DNA from: Stictocephala bisonia
Lineage: Eukaryota > Arthropoda > Insecta > Hemiptera > Membracidae
Length of the DNA stretch: 64,000 nt
Direction of reading: 5' to 3'
NCBI GenBank assembly: GCA_035578905.1
Contig: JAQJVL010000111.1
Coordinates: 1,482,607 to 1,546,606, forward strand
Shown here: in pieces, positions 36,235 through 47,247 of the stretch
How positions within the stretch are numbered: the first letter of the stretch is position 1
Layout: the number at the start of each line of letters is the position of its first letter
Notes under the pieces: model-generated
The model's database searches: none
Told to the model about the DNA's origin: nothing
Seen by the model: the letters and a program-made list of their open reading frames with translations, nothing else
Position numbers and translations under genes: made by a program

Positions 36235-36520
36235 ATCATACCTTTAATTAATTAATCTCCTGCCCTTCCTACACCGCTTTCCACTCCAGCCTGGTTGGCG
36301 GGACCCTAATTAATTCTCGATTAGTCGCTCTACATGTCCTCGTTATGGTCATATCATGTTTTGGTTGTTGTCCGGCTCGAAATTACGCTTTTGTCACTGT
36401 TTTCTTATCTGAATCGCCTCCACTTCTACCTACCGCTTTCTGTTACAGACGTTGTTCCATTTAAAATGATTAATCATCCAGTCGGTAACGTTGTGGTTTA
36501 ATTATTCGCCTAAATTAGTT
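36235..36520. promoter_or_regulatory. candidate homeodomain-site cluster 5' of the 241-nt al exon
   Basis: Several homeodomain-type sites cluster in otherwise complex DNA: TTAATTAATTAAT (~36243), CTAATTAATTC (~36306), CGATTAGTCG (~36319), palindromic TGATTAATCA (36467-36476) and GTTTAATTATTC (~36496). The surroundings are less AT-rich than the flanks, which makes the clustering somewhat more notable. It lies about 3.2 kb upstream of the 241 nt al exon, probably in an al intron. Enhancer function is inferred. Confidence 0.35.
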
Positions 36521-36848
36521 AAGTTTTCAAGTCACGTAGCAGCTGTTGAAACATATCTCAAGGAACGTTAACGGGACTAATATGTAAGACGCTCGTAGAA
36601 TGTTTAATGATCTCACTATATATAGTTCCAACATCTTGTTGTTAGTAATGTGCCACATCGTTTAAGTAGAACGATTACAGTTGAACTATACTAATCCTGC
36701 TAGGAGACACTAATGTAGAATAAGAAGATACGGATAATATATTTAATAATGAACAATAAAACTACAATGTAAGTAAAAATTATTGTTTGCAAAATGAAAA
36801 CTCTTATTACACTGACTATTATAAATGTATGGTTATCGTGTCGTGCAA

Positions 36849-37250
36849 ATGGGTGGATTACCGTCAATCGTATTTGTTCATGGAATGGGTGGATTACCGT
36901 CAATCGTATGTGTTCTTAGAATGGGTGGATTACCGTCAATCGTATGTGTTCATGGAATGGGTGGATTACCGTCAATCGTATGTGTTCATGGAATGGGTGG
37001 ATTACCGTTAATCGCATGTGTTCATGGAATGGGTGGATTACCGTCAATCGTATGTGTTCATGGAATGGGTGGATTACCGTCAATCGTATGTGTTCATGGA
37101 ATGAGTGGATTACCGTCAATCGTATGTGTTCATGGAATGAGTGGATTACCGTCAATCGTATGTGTTCATGGAATGGGTGGATTACCGTCAATCGTATGTG
37201 TTCATGTAATGGGTGCATTACCGTCAATAGTGTGTTCATATAATGGGTGG
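36849..37250. repeat. 36 bp minisatellite, ~11 copies
   Basis: The unit is GGGTGGATTACCGTCAATCG plus TATGTGTTCATGGAAT. Because 36 is a multiple of 3, several frames on both strands remain open; these are not genes. Copies differ by single changes such as GAGTGG and CATGTAAT. Confidence 0.96.
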
Positions 37251-38277
37251 AGATAGGATCGTTTGGCGAAATGGGTTCGGGGCTAAATAGACATGAAAAT
37301 ATAGATACCAGGATTGAGCTGAGAATATGTCGATATATTTATGCACCGAAAACTCTACGAAAGCTGGTCACTTAGGCATTGAGTGATAAGTAACGCTAAG
37401 AGAGATAAGTGTGTAAATATACAATATAAAATGTTAAGTTCATCCTCAGCAGTACAGAAGGTAACCGCGCTGATCTGTATTTATGGTCTGTACCTATGGA
37501 CATATAAAAATGCTTGATTGTCTAAATTATGGCATATATAAATCAGATATGTCAACACTCTAGGACTAAATTTTAATGCCATTTAGGAACTTTATCCTTT
37601 GGTTGGTTGTAGCATGAATAAAATAAATAATCAGGAGGAGCCCGCAGCTTTATTGTTTCAAAACCTTTCACTTCCGATTATTCTATAAGGAATATTGCAG
37701 AAAATGTCTTCAACTGTACTGTTGGACAGTTCCTATCACCATTTTATCCTAATCCTAAATAAATTTTTAAGTCTTAATTTTATTCCTCATTGGTTAAAAT
37801 GAACGGTCACAGCTTTGTCATAAACTAGGCGACATCTTTCTAGAATTTTCCAAACCTGCTAGACGCTGGCACTAAAATAAATCATTGGTTTCGAAAAGCC
37901 TTTAATGTCTTATTGTCAATTGGAAAAATGCCCAATACTCTTAAAAGATCTAAAATAATAGCCCGGTAAAGAACCAAAACGAACCGAAGGCTAGCACCCC
38001 GCACCTCTTTTAAGCGTGTTAAAAGTTGCTGGACAGGTTGATTTCCCACAGAATATCACCTATTCTCAATGACAGTATCCCCGAAGAACACCGACTGTAA
38101 CCAGGTTTGTACCTTGTCGTTCTGGTTCTATACCCTCGATTATTCTGATTTCTGGAAACCACCTTGAGTAACAGATTGTTTTAAGGTTACCTAGGTCACA
38201 TAGGAAGTTCTTTTAGGCACCTTGATGACGGAGAATACTTTTCTTATTCGATGTACTCATAGCTGACATTTCCCATA
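37251..38277. other. non-coding sequence, nothing recognised
   Basis: Mixed composition. I see no coding or repeat signature up to the SINE at 38278. Confidence 0.45.
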
Positions 38278-38525
38278 TATTGGTCAGTAGTTGGTTCATG
38301 AGCTAAATGTTCTCAGTTCGATCCTAATCAGTCATATTCATTTTAAAAGGGATCAGCTGATAACCACCGACAGTTCTTGTCATTGGGCTATTAATTAATG
38401 ACACTTTCTAACGAATGTTCGGGCTTAGTTTGTAACAATGACTACATTCGTTCATCTACACTCATCACACTCATTTGAAATTTATATTTGCCTATATCTT
38501 GACGATTGGCGTATAAAAATAAATA
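38278..38525 (+). mobile_element. tRNA-derived SINE (family 2), copy 1
   Basis: It aligns along its whole length with the reverse complement of 60367-60644. Shared segments include CAGCTGATAACCACCG, GGGCTATTAATTAATGACAC, TTTGTAACAATGACT and TATCTTGACGAT. The head has a B-box AGTTCGATCC (~38315); its A-box is damaged by a short deletion after CAGTAG compared with copy 2. The tail is A-rich (ATAAAAATAAATA). Confidence 0.88.
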
Positions 38526-40009
38526 CATTCAAGAATATTCATTTACGCAAACAACATTGGCATCACAAAATAATACGAGGGCCTATCTAAAACTGAAAAA
38601 ATACTTACGCAAAAAAGGTTTAGTCATACTCAATATTTGTTTTAGAACCTGAAAGCAATAGCCCAATGAAGGAAAAACATTTTCATTTAAATACTAAATT
38701 AATCAAAACAAAAGCGAAACATGTTTCTCGATTGTGATGTACTGAAACAATGACCAATAACAGTACTTGGTAGTTTGTATCAATCGCTAAAGTGAGGACC
38801 AGAACTAGCATTGTGCAGCAACTTGCTGGATCATCTTAGGAGCCAACGATGAGCCCTGCATAACACAGCCCGGTACAAGTTTACTCAAATGATGACTATT
38901 GTGCTTGAGTGTTGCTTAAAAAAGCATATATGGAAGGTTGGTTGAAATACAACTGAATAGGGCAAGAAGACATTCAGTGGTTCTCTTATTGCATTCCTAT
39001 TCAAGACGACACAAATAATCAGGGAGTTTAAAAAAGATCTCACCTACTCTGAATTTTCATGCTGTGCAAAACATCCCACAACGTGCTGGGTGACTTAAAT
39101 CTATAGAACCATGTCATGCCAAACACCCATGACATGGGGTATGTGTAGTGGTCAGACAAAATGTCTGATATTACACCCTCTGCCAGTCGTAGGTGGAATG
39201 CACCTTCTTATAAAGGCATGTTGAGTACAAATGATAAGTCAGCATCGCACGGCTGAGGGAAGATGCAACTACAGTATGAGTAGGAACTTGGAAATGATCA
39301 ATCAGAAATGTGATTGCGAATCTCAAACTCAAGAGCCATTTAGGCTATTTTGGATTCAATGGGAGAGCAAGAATTGGATAATTGCACAATTTGTTGTACT
39401 TTGCTCTGTTTTTTTGCAATATTTTTAAAATAAGGCATAAGTACTTTGCAGTGTAACTTTTATTTCAGTATTATTTAATTCTGAATAAACAAAATATTAT
39501 TTTGTTTAATTTATATTGTTTAGACATGAGTCATGTTTCATTTGAACTTCTAACAAAAAAATGTGGAATGAGCGAATATTTTAGTTCAGAATCAATAAGT
39601 AATGACAGCAGACATAAATTGTTTTATGCTTTTTAATTTTGAAATATGGGTATTAGTGATAGATTTCTTTATTAGTGTGTTTTAATTATTTAGTTGTTAT
39701 GAATTCAAATCCATCATTTGTTTTATTTTTATTTACTAAAATGTTTTGGGGGTTTTACCTTATTCGAAATATTACTTAAATAGAAATTATGTTTTATCTG
39801 AATACAACAAATGTTCTATTTAAAAATATTAAAAAATGTTTGTCTAGTTTTATTTTCAATTATCCCTACAGACCCACCGATCCACCCACTCGCCAATAAC
39901 ATCTACCAGTTGAACTCTCAAGTGTCCAAAACAGAGAGAGGCCCAAACATGCAAGTCAGACTCAGTGTCATTGTTAGTCATAGACATTATGCAACATAAT
40001 TATATCATT
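38526..40009. other. sequence with nothing firmly recognised
   Basis: Short frames at 39231-39428 and 39811-39999 show no domain. There is no recognisable repeat. Confidence 0.4.
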
Positions 40010-41290
40010 GAAAAATAGGAACGCACCAGGAAGTAATAGTATTACACGTAAGCTAATCAAAGAGGCGAGAGGGTATAGTTTGGCCGATGTAGAATATCTG
40101 ACTAATTTCAGACTATCTGAAGGGGAATTCTTTAATGAATTGAAAAAAATTGATTGTTTTCCCCTTATTTAAAAAGAACGATAAACCAGATCCAAATAAC
40201 TACCGTCTAATTGCTTTGGTAGTTGAAAAGGTAGTTGAGACAAGTCTTGTAATTCTCTTTACAGTATGGTTTTCAGGAAAAGTTGAATACATTTCCGCCC
40301 TTTTGTATCTTATGAATCGTGTTTACGTAAGTATCGATATTCCCGATATTCGAGAGTATTGTTCTGGTATTTTTACTGACAATATGAAAACTGTTGATAC
40401 TATTAACCATTAAATTCTCCTTGCCAGAATGTATGATGCTGGAATACGAGGAACTGCCCTAATTTGGTTTCGATCATTTCATCTAGAACGAAAGAGAGAT
40501 GTAAATAGTGAAGTCGGCACTACTAAATATGGAATTCCGCAGGGTATGTCATGTCAGCTCCTCTGATTCGAATTTACATAAATTACTCAAATACTTAAGT
40601 AAAGGAGTTTTTAAATGTAATTTAATAGTTTTTTCGATGATACTAATTTATTTTACAAAGAAAATTCTCTTGAACAATTGAGAAATTATATTCAACAAGA
40701 TGTGAATGTATTTTGTTGGTAGTTTATTCATTTATTTTTATTCATATACATCTAATTACCTGGTAATAAGTCCGAAAACTAAATATATAATTCTCAATAT
40801 AAGTTGTAATATTTATTTTTTCTTCGTCTGTAAAATATCATCAGGTTTCTTGTGTCTCTAATTAATGCGCCTGTCCCATTTTGGACCAGGCAATATCCAT
40901 TAAATATTGGTGTTTGTGGATTGATTCTAAATTAAACTGGAAAACTCATATTCAATATCTTTATAATAATTAATTTAGTAAATAAAATAATTTTATATTT
41001 TAAGAGATGTAAAATCATCAATTCTAAAATAGAATATAGAATTGAAATATGGGGAGGTTCTTACCTCACTAATTTAACACCTGTGATTACATTACAAAAA
41101 TGTTTTATAAGGATTATAAAAGACTACCATCGATTCCAGCACTCGGTACCACTATTTAAAATGCTCAAAATATCACCTTTAAATACGTCAAAAAGTACTG
41201 AAAATATTTTTTTTATGAGTAACATTTATCGGTTTAGTTTTAGATTAATAAACCTGAGAAACCAAATATATGCAATAGTGCCGACCTAAA
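40010..41290 (+). pseudogene. LINE reverse transcriptase (jockey/CR1-like), degenerate
   Basis: Reverse-transcriptase blocks occur in the usual order but in shifting frames. A fragment reading APGSNSITRKLIKEA opens the fingers region, followed by FPLFKKNDKPDPNNYRLIAL. FTDNMKTVDTINH follows, where the family has ...KAFDTVNH. Then come YDAGIRGTALIWF, YGIPQG (~40530), and FFDDTNLFYK (~40630), the catalytic F-x-DD box with both aspartates kept. Farther on are GIEIWGGSYLTNLTP and LFKMLKISPLN of the connection/C-terminal region. Stops and frameshifts are numerous and the endonuclease part is absent, so it is a 5'-truncated dead copy. Confidence 0.9.
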
Positions 41291-41995
41291 CTAAGAATTT
41301 TTCAGAATTTTCCTTTTCTGCACCAAAAGTTTTTATATTAGTTGCCTTTAAACATTGAAATTTGTAACAACAAAAATAAAATAAAAACATTACGCAGAGA
41401 TTAACTGATGATTGATTGTAATCTGGAAACTGCTTTACAATTTTGTTATTTAAAAAGTTTACGTGAGTATGTCTGAGTGATTTTGGGAAGTACGAAGTGT
41501 TATATATTCTATTTTCATACATAACAAAAATCATTTATGGGTTGTACGTACTTTTGTTATCCAATAAGTTTAATGTATTATGTTTCTGTTGTACGTAATT
41601 CTATTTTTGGTAGATTTTCCTCTAATTATAATGCAAATAACATTATTTGAAGCTTAAACGTTATTTTTACTATTTTTCTGGGTAAGTAAGTTGCTAGCCG
41701 TGCGGTAACCTTTTTTCATCCTTTTCGAGTATCATAGAGAACATTTCTGTGTATTTTTGCCTATACGTATATTACCTATAGATTATGTTGTTCGTAATGA
41801 AATATTTTATATATAAAATGTTTGATGTAAGGACTTAAAGTATTCATCGAACTATGAACTAAACACAGTGGTGTCATTAAAAACTGTTGTAGATCTTACA
41901 GCCTGAATAGAAGGAGAATCGTCCCTAAACTGGTTAACATATTTGCAGAGGTTAGTGGGCTTCAATTTCATGTCACTCTCAGTACTGTGAACATG
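41291..41995. other. AT-rich sequence, possibly LINE 3' flank
   Basis: It follows the LINE pseudogene. No poly(A) tail or 3' end could be fixed and nothing else is recognised. Confidence 0.4.
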
Positions 41996-42583
41996 CTCCT
42001 GAAGCGATCTAACTCCCAGGTCAGAACAAACCTCGTACGCGTCTGTACCTCCTAAAGCGATCTAACTCCCAGGTCAGAGCAAATCTCGTACTAGTCTGTA
42101 CCTACTGAAGCGATCTAACTCCCAGGTCAGAGAAAATCTCGTACTCGTCTGTACCTCCTGAAGCGAACTCCCAGGTTAGAACAAACCTCGTACTCGTCTA
42201 TACCTCCTGAAGCGATCTAACTCCCAGGTCAGAGCAAACCTCGTACTCGTCTATACCTCCTGAAGCGATCTAACTCCCAGGTCAGAGCAAACCTCGTACT
42301 CGTCTATACCTCCTGAAGCGATCTAACTCCCAGGTCAGAGCATATCTCGTACTCGTCTGTACCTCCTGAAGCGATCTAACTCTCAGGTCAGAGCAAACCT
42401 CGTACTCGTCTATACCTCCTGAAGCGATCTAACTCCCAGGTCAGAACAAACCTCATACTCGTCTTTACCTCCTGAAGCGATCTAACTACCAGGTCAGAGC
42501 AAACCTCGTACTCGTCTTTACCTCCTGAAGTGATCTAACTCCCAGGTCAGAACAAACCTCGTACTCGTCTGTACCTACTGAAG
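41996..42583. repeat. 53 bp minisatellite, ~11 copies
   Basis: The unit begins CCTGAAGCGATCTAACTCCC, then AGGTCAGAGCAAACCTCG and TACTCGTCTATACCT. The period was checked between 42206 and 42259. One copy (~42160) has lost ATCT. Confidence 0.95.
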
Positions 42584-43861
42584 GATTGAATTTCTTATGA
42601 ACAGAACGTTTCGTTTTGAGTTTTCATTAAGTAATATGAGAACCACTTTGGATACCTCTGTCATTTAAATTATATATTATTTCTCATTGAAAGCTCATTG
42701 ATAGATTGACTCAGTAATAGCTTAATGTAAAACCTTGGCAGCTGGATAAGCAGTAGTGTAGAGAAGAACGAATCTCCAGTTGTATAATGAAAGGTGTAAT
42801 TCACAGAAGGAAAATAAAAAAAAATTAATGAGAAAATATTTCAACCAACATGAATGGGGATTTCAAGAGGGGGATAGCCCCTATTTTCTCTGACCAATGC
42901 AACACTACCAAATACCAACTCTTATTTCCTGGCAATTGTGAAGATAAGGTTCAAGACGTTCGTATCTCTATGGAATTGTGAAAAGTTCAGATGGAGTAGA
43001 AATTTGAAAAGATAATTTATTATCCTGGCTCTGAAATAAGAGCTGCATCCAGTTAAAAAGGAGCATATGGGGAAAGATTTAGAATGTAGAATGGGGGAGC
43101 ATTACGATGTAAAGCCTCATAAAATCTAAATTTCCCAACAGCACTTCGAGATAAGAGTGTAGGTAGGATGGTAGGACCAACGAAGGGATAAACATAATTG
43201 CAAGAAAACAAAAAGTTCTGTCATCAGGTCCACGTCCCTCATAATAATTTGAGAAGATTTGATAACGTCCCTCACACGTTATCAAATTTTACTTGTAGTT
43301 GCCATTTTCTTATTTTAACTTTTGAATTATTCGTACAGTTCTTAATTAAAGGTAATCAAAACGAAGATATTTAGTTTGATGTCTTAGAGTGCATGTCACA
43401 TTAGGTTTAATGAACAAATGTTATGAAAGCAACTAAATATTAATTGTACAAAATAAAATATAATTCTTATTTCTTCATTATTTAGGCCACATAACAAACG
43501 GTTTTAATATTTTTACAATAATAATTTTGAACCTAGTCTGATAGCCCCTTTCCTCGGGTAAATGGCGAACGGTATATCTCCTCTAATAGCGATTTTATTT
43601 GCAATAACAATAGGACGAAACCAGTTTTGGCGAACCAATCTAAGGTTGTTGATTTTATGTCTGTGTTTACGAGACCTGGCGTGCGTGTCGCCTTATGACG
43701 GATCCATCCTGCCGCCATCCTGCCATTAGACTATCTTACCACTCTAAAAGCGTTTCTTTGTACTCCATATAACTACCAGATATTGACGCCACTTTCAGAC
43801 CACTGACGAATTAACGGCTTATTTATTTATGATGCAACACGTGTTGGGGTGAAAATTTGCG
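42584..43861. other. non-coding sequence with a small hairpin
   Basis: GATTTGATAACGT at ~43256 and its mirror ACGTTATCAAATTT at ~43276 form a short hairpin. No gene is recognised. Confidence 0.45.
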
Positions 43862-44198
43862 CCAAGTGGTCACGGTCGCTTGAGTTTAGATGTCTAAAGG
43901 ATAGTGAGAGGGTCAAGTGGCCACGGTCATATGAGTTTAGATGTCTACAGGCTAGTGAGAGAGGAACAAGTGGTTAGGGTCACTTGAGTTTAGATGTATG
44001 CAGGCTATTGAGATGGTCAAGTGGTCTCAGTCAGTTGAGTTTAGATGTCTACAGGTTAGTGACAGGGTCAAGTGGTCACGGCCACTTGAGTTTAGATGTC
44101 TAAAGGCCAGTGAGTGAGAGAGTCAAATGGTCTCGGTCACTTGAGTTTAGATTTCTACAGGCTAGTGAGAGAGTCAAAATGGTCTCGGTCACTTGAGT
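43862..44198. repeat. ~51 bp minisatellite, ~6.5 copies
   Basis: The unit contains AAGTGGTCACGGTCACTTGA, GTTTAGATGTCTACAGGC and TAGTGAGAG. Copies vary by a few bases and indels. A short hairpin, ATACGTAGCATT / AATGCTACGTAC, follows at ~44251-44273. Confidence 0.92.
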
Positions 44199-44840
44199 GA
44201 AAGGGAATTTACTGTCTTTATGTTGGTAATGCACTGGCAATACGTAGCATTGGAAAATGCTACGTACTGCCAATGCTAAAGCCCATACTTTCTTGCTTTG
44301 AGCGTTTATTTTCGTTGAAACTGAATCAGTAAGAAGGGTCAAGGAAGGGTTTACTCTTTTTTATATTGGTGTATCTATGATAAATGTTTACTTTCAGTGC
44401 CCATAATACCTGTGCCCTCACTATTTATGTGGAAATGTTCGTTTAATCTAAACAAATAAAATAAATAAACAGGGGTCCCATCAATAGTGCGATAAATGTG
44501 TCAAGTTAGGTTGTTGAGCAGTTATTTCTTCTGTTCGCCATGCAATGGCAGGGTCACATCACATCTCTGTTAGTCCCTTCCTCGAGGATTAGGATAAATG
44601 GGGAATGAGGAAGGGACTAAAAGGATGAATAAGGATAAGGATAAATCTAGTAATTATTACTGCTAGTATATAAAATATACTGTATATATGTATATTAGTT
44701 GTAATCTACATGCAACTACCACGAAAGCGTTCGCTACTGCCATAAGAAATCGGTATCTGTTTCGTTTTTCCTGAGATCTAAATTGACAGTTCTTCACCTT
44801 CTTCAAAACACTGATATTTGAGTCTGCCTCGTACCTAAAT
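44199..44840. other. non-coding sequence with two hairpins
   Basis: Besides the hairpin at ~44251, TAGTCCCTTCCTC (44571-44583) is mirrored by GAGGAAGGGACTA (~44607-44619). No gene is recognised. Confidence 0.5.
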
Positions 44841-45079
44841 GCTACACGAACTATGCCACGATATAGGTGGTGCGTGGGTATTCTCCCTGTATAATTTTCT
44901 GTGTTAAAGTGACCCATGGAACACTCCATGGCTACTCGAACTATGCCACGATGTAGATAGTTGTGTGAACCACAGGTATTCTCCCTGTGTAGTTTTCTGT
45001 GTTGATGTGAATCATAGAACACCCCCTGGCTACACGAACTATGCCACGATGTAGTTAGGTTCGTGGGCCTCAGGTATTC
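44841..45079. repeat. 90-98 bp direct repeat, ~2.5 copies
   Basis: GCTACACGAACTATGCCACG recurs at 44841, 44931 (one change) and 45029. TATTCTCCCTGT and TTTTCTGTGTT recur in register. The array is degenerate, with an 8 bp length difference between units. Confidence 0.88.
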
Positions 45080-47247
45080 CAATTAGATTACTGCATAATT
45101 CATCCACAAACAACCTAATTGGTACTAATGAGTCCGAGGTATTGTTGGCTAGATTTACATCTTGTGTGACATCACAGATGGCTTCTCACGGATGTCAAGA
45201 CGGTAATCACTGCCTATTCTGTTATGTACGCCCTTCCTCAACACACGCTGTCACTTGTAAACTGATTTCGGTTATTGTTAATTGATATTTAACTTAATAA
45301 AGCTATACCATGTTTTCTAATTTAAGCCTTTTAATCATTACCTTTTTACAAATTTGTAATTTTCTCATTCAATTGTAGTGAAATAAACTATAGAGATTGT
45401 GTAAATGCTGGCTCAAAATGTAAGGACTACATACAAAACACGACAAGGCCCCATGTCCTTTGTCACTATTATCCCCATTACGTTTATGGCATTATTATTC
45501 TGGTAAATGTTGTCGTACTTTAAATCAGTTTTATAAAACATAAATCTGTGACTTTATCACTTTCTTACTGTTTGAAGATCACTTCCATCAATAAATACAT
45601 TATAAAATGCACGAAATGCAACTTTTTGCATTTAATAAATGTGAAGTACGGTTTCCTGATAACTGTTTAATACATAATCACTTTTAATTTGTCAGTAAAC
45701 ATTTCGGTACTAATAATTAATTTTTTATACCTAGAACGTGATTATTGTTTTTCCAAATTATTGCCATTTAAAAATAAAGGCACTATTCTATCTTTAACCG
45801 TGCAGCACTACCAATCCTAATACTCAACGAAGGTCAAGTATCTCCATGCAAAAATTACGTATAGAGGAAGGAAGTATACAGCATAAATCATAAAAGCTTT
45901 TCAATTGATCATAAAATAGGTATTCTATACAATATATTATATTTTGACCTTCTTATTGAACGGTTGAAATCGTTAATATAACTCGCTTAGCTACACAATC
46001 AGTGGGACCATGTCCGTTACAAATAATTTATTGTATATACATTTTTATATATACTACCTGGAAATGAAATAAATTTAACAATTTAGGAATCTATACAAAT
46101 TGATTGTTAATATTTCTAATCAACAACGCTCAACAATTACTCAAGATATTTAGTCTTATAAACGCCATCACTCATTTTTTATATTTTTGAATAACAATTA
46201 AATGATCGATTTCATTTATTCCTATGTAAAGTTTGAATAAAATTACGTAGTAAGAAGGCCAATTCCTTTGATGACTGTACCATTGGTTAATCATCGAGTT
46301 TCAATAGGAACTTAATTACTGTTACGTACTTACTATTGCTATCGTGGTGTTTGAACATGGCAGTAGAATGCAACAAAGCCTTGTAGGCCTAATACCGTAA
46401 TAATACGCGTAATTTTTTAATTATGGTGATAATTGTAAGAATAAAATGTCAGTAATACAACTCTTAACATTTCCTTCTTTGTACTCAATTAAAAGCTCTG
46501 CATTCTTGGCAACATGATTGTTTTATATAATTGGCAGTTTAAAAACGTAAATAATATTGAATTAGTTTAACAAATTAATTAATGTTATATATAGCTATTC
46601 CCCACAACGTATTTCCGTTTCTATCCGCACAAGAAACTGTCACATATGGCTACTAAAAACCACGAAATAAAATTAGAAAGGAGTGATAGGATGTAACGCC
46701 AGTATTATTGCTAGGTGTACAAAAGCTGGGAGGAACACCAAGATGATTAACATTATGTCACAGACTATATGTAGGGAGGGTAGATGAGCCACTCCTACCC
46801 TCATTTAGATAAGAGGTGTAGGAGTTGTACTAATAGTGTAGAATAGTGGATGTAGCGACAATTTTAAGTTTGAGTATAACATTGTGTATGGGTCAATATA
46901 CAGAGGATGGATATTGGATGCATCGTACGTCTCAGGTGTGTGTAATTACGGGTAGGTCACCATCATGCTCTGATAAGGTGGATGGGTGGGCTACCAAAAT
47001 GTGTGTGGTTGGGATGACTGGGTCAGTTGGTTTTGAACATTGACGCCATTAGCACTGAAGCGTTACCAAAGATGTCTATCGATTTGACATTATACGATAA
47101 TGTGTTTTTTTTTTAAAGTTAATACGGACCCTCATTACTCCAAGACTAAGCTATGTTTGCTAATTGGATTACGTACATTTAATTACTAAACTTGTTTGCG
47201 TATTATGCAAGAGGAGGTTTCTGAAGTAGTCATCACACCGAGAATCT
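45080..47247. other. AT-rich sequence, nothing recognised
   Basis: The stretch is long and low in complexity, with a somewhat less AT-rich part at ~46680-47050. No coding, repeat or RNA signature is supportable. Confidence 0.45.
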
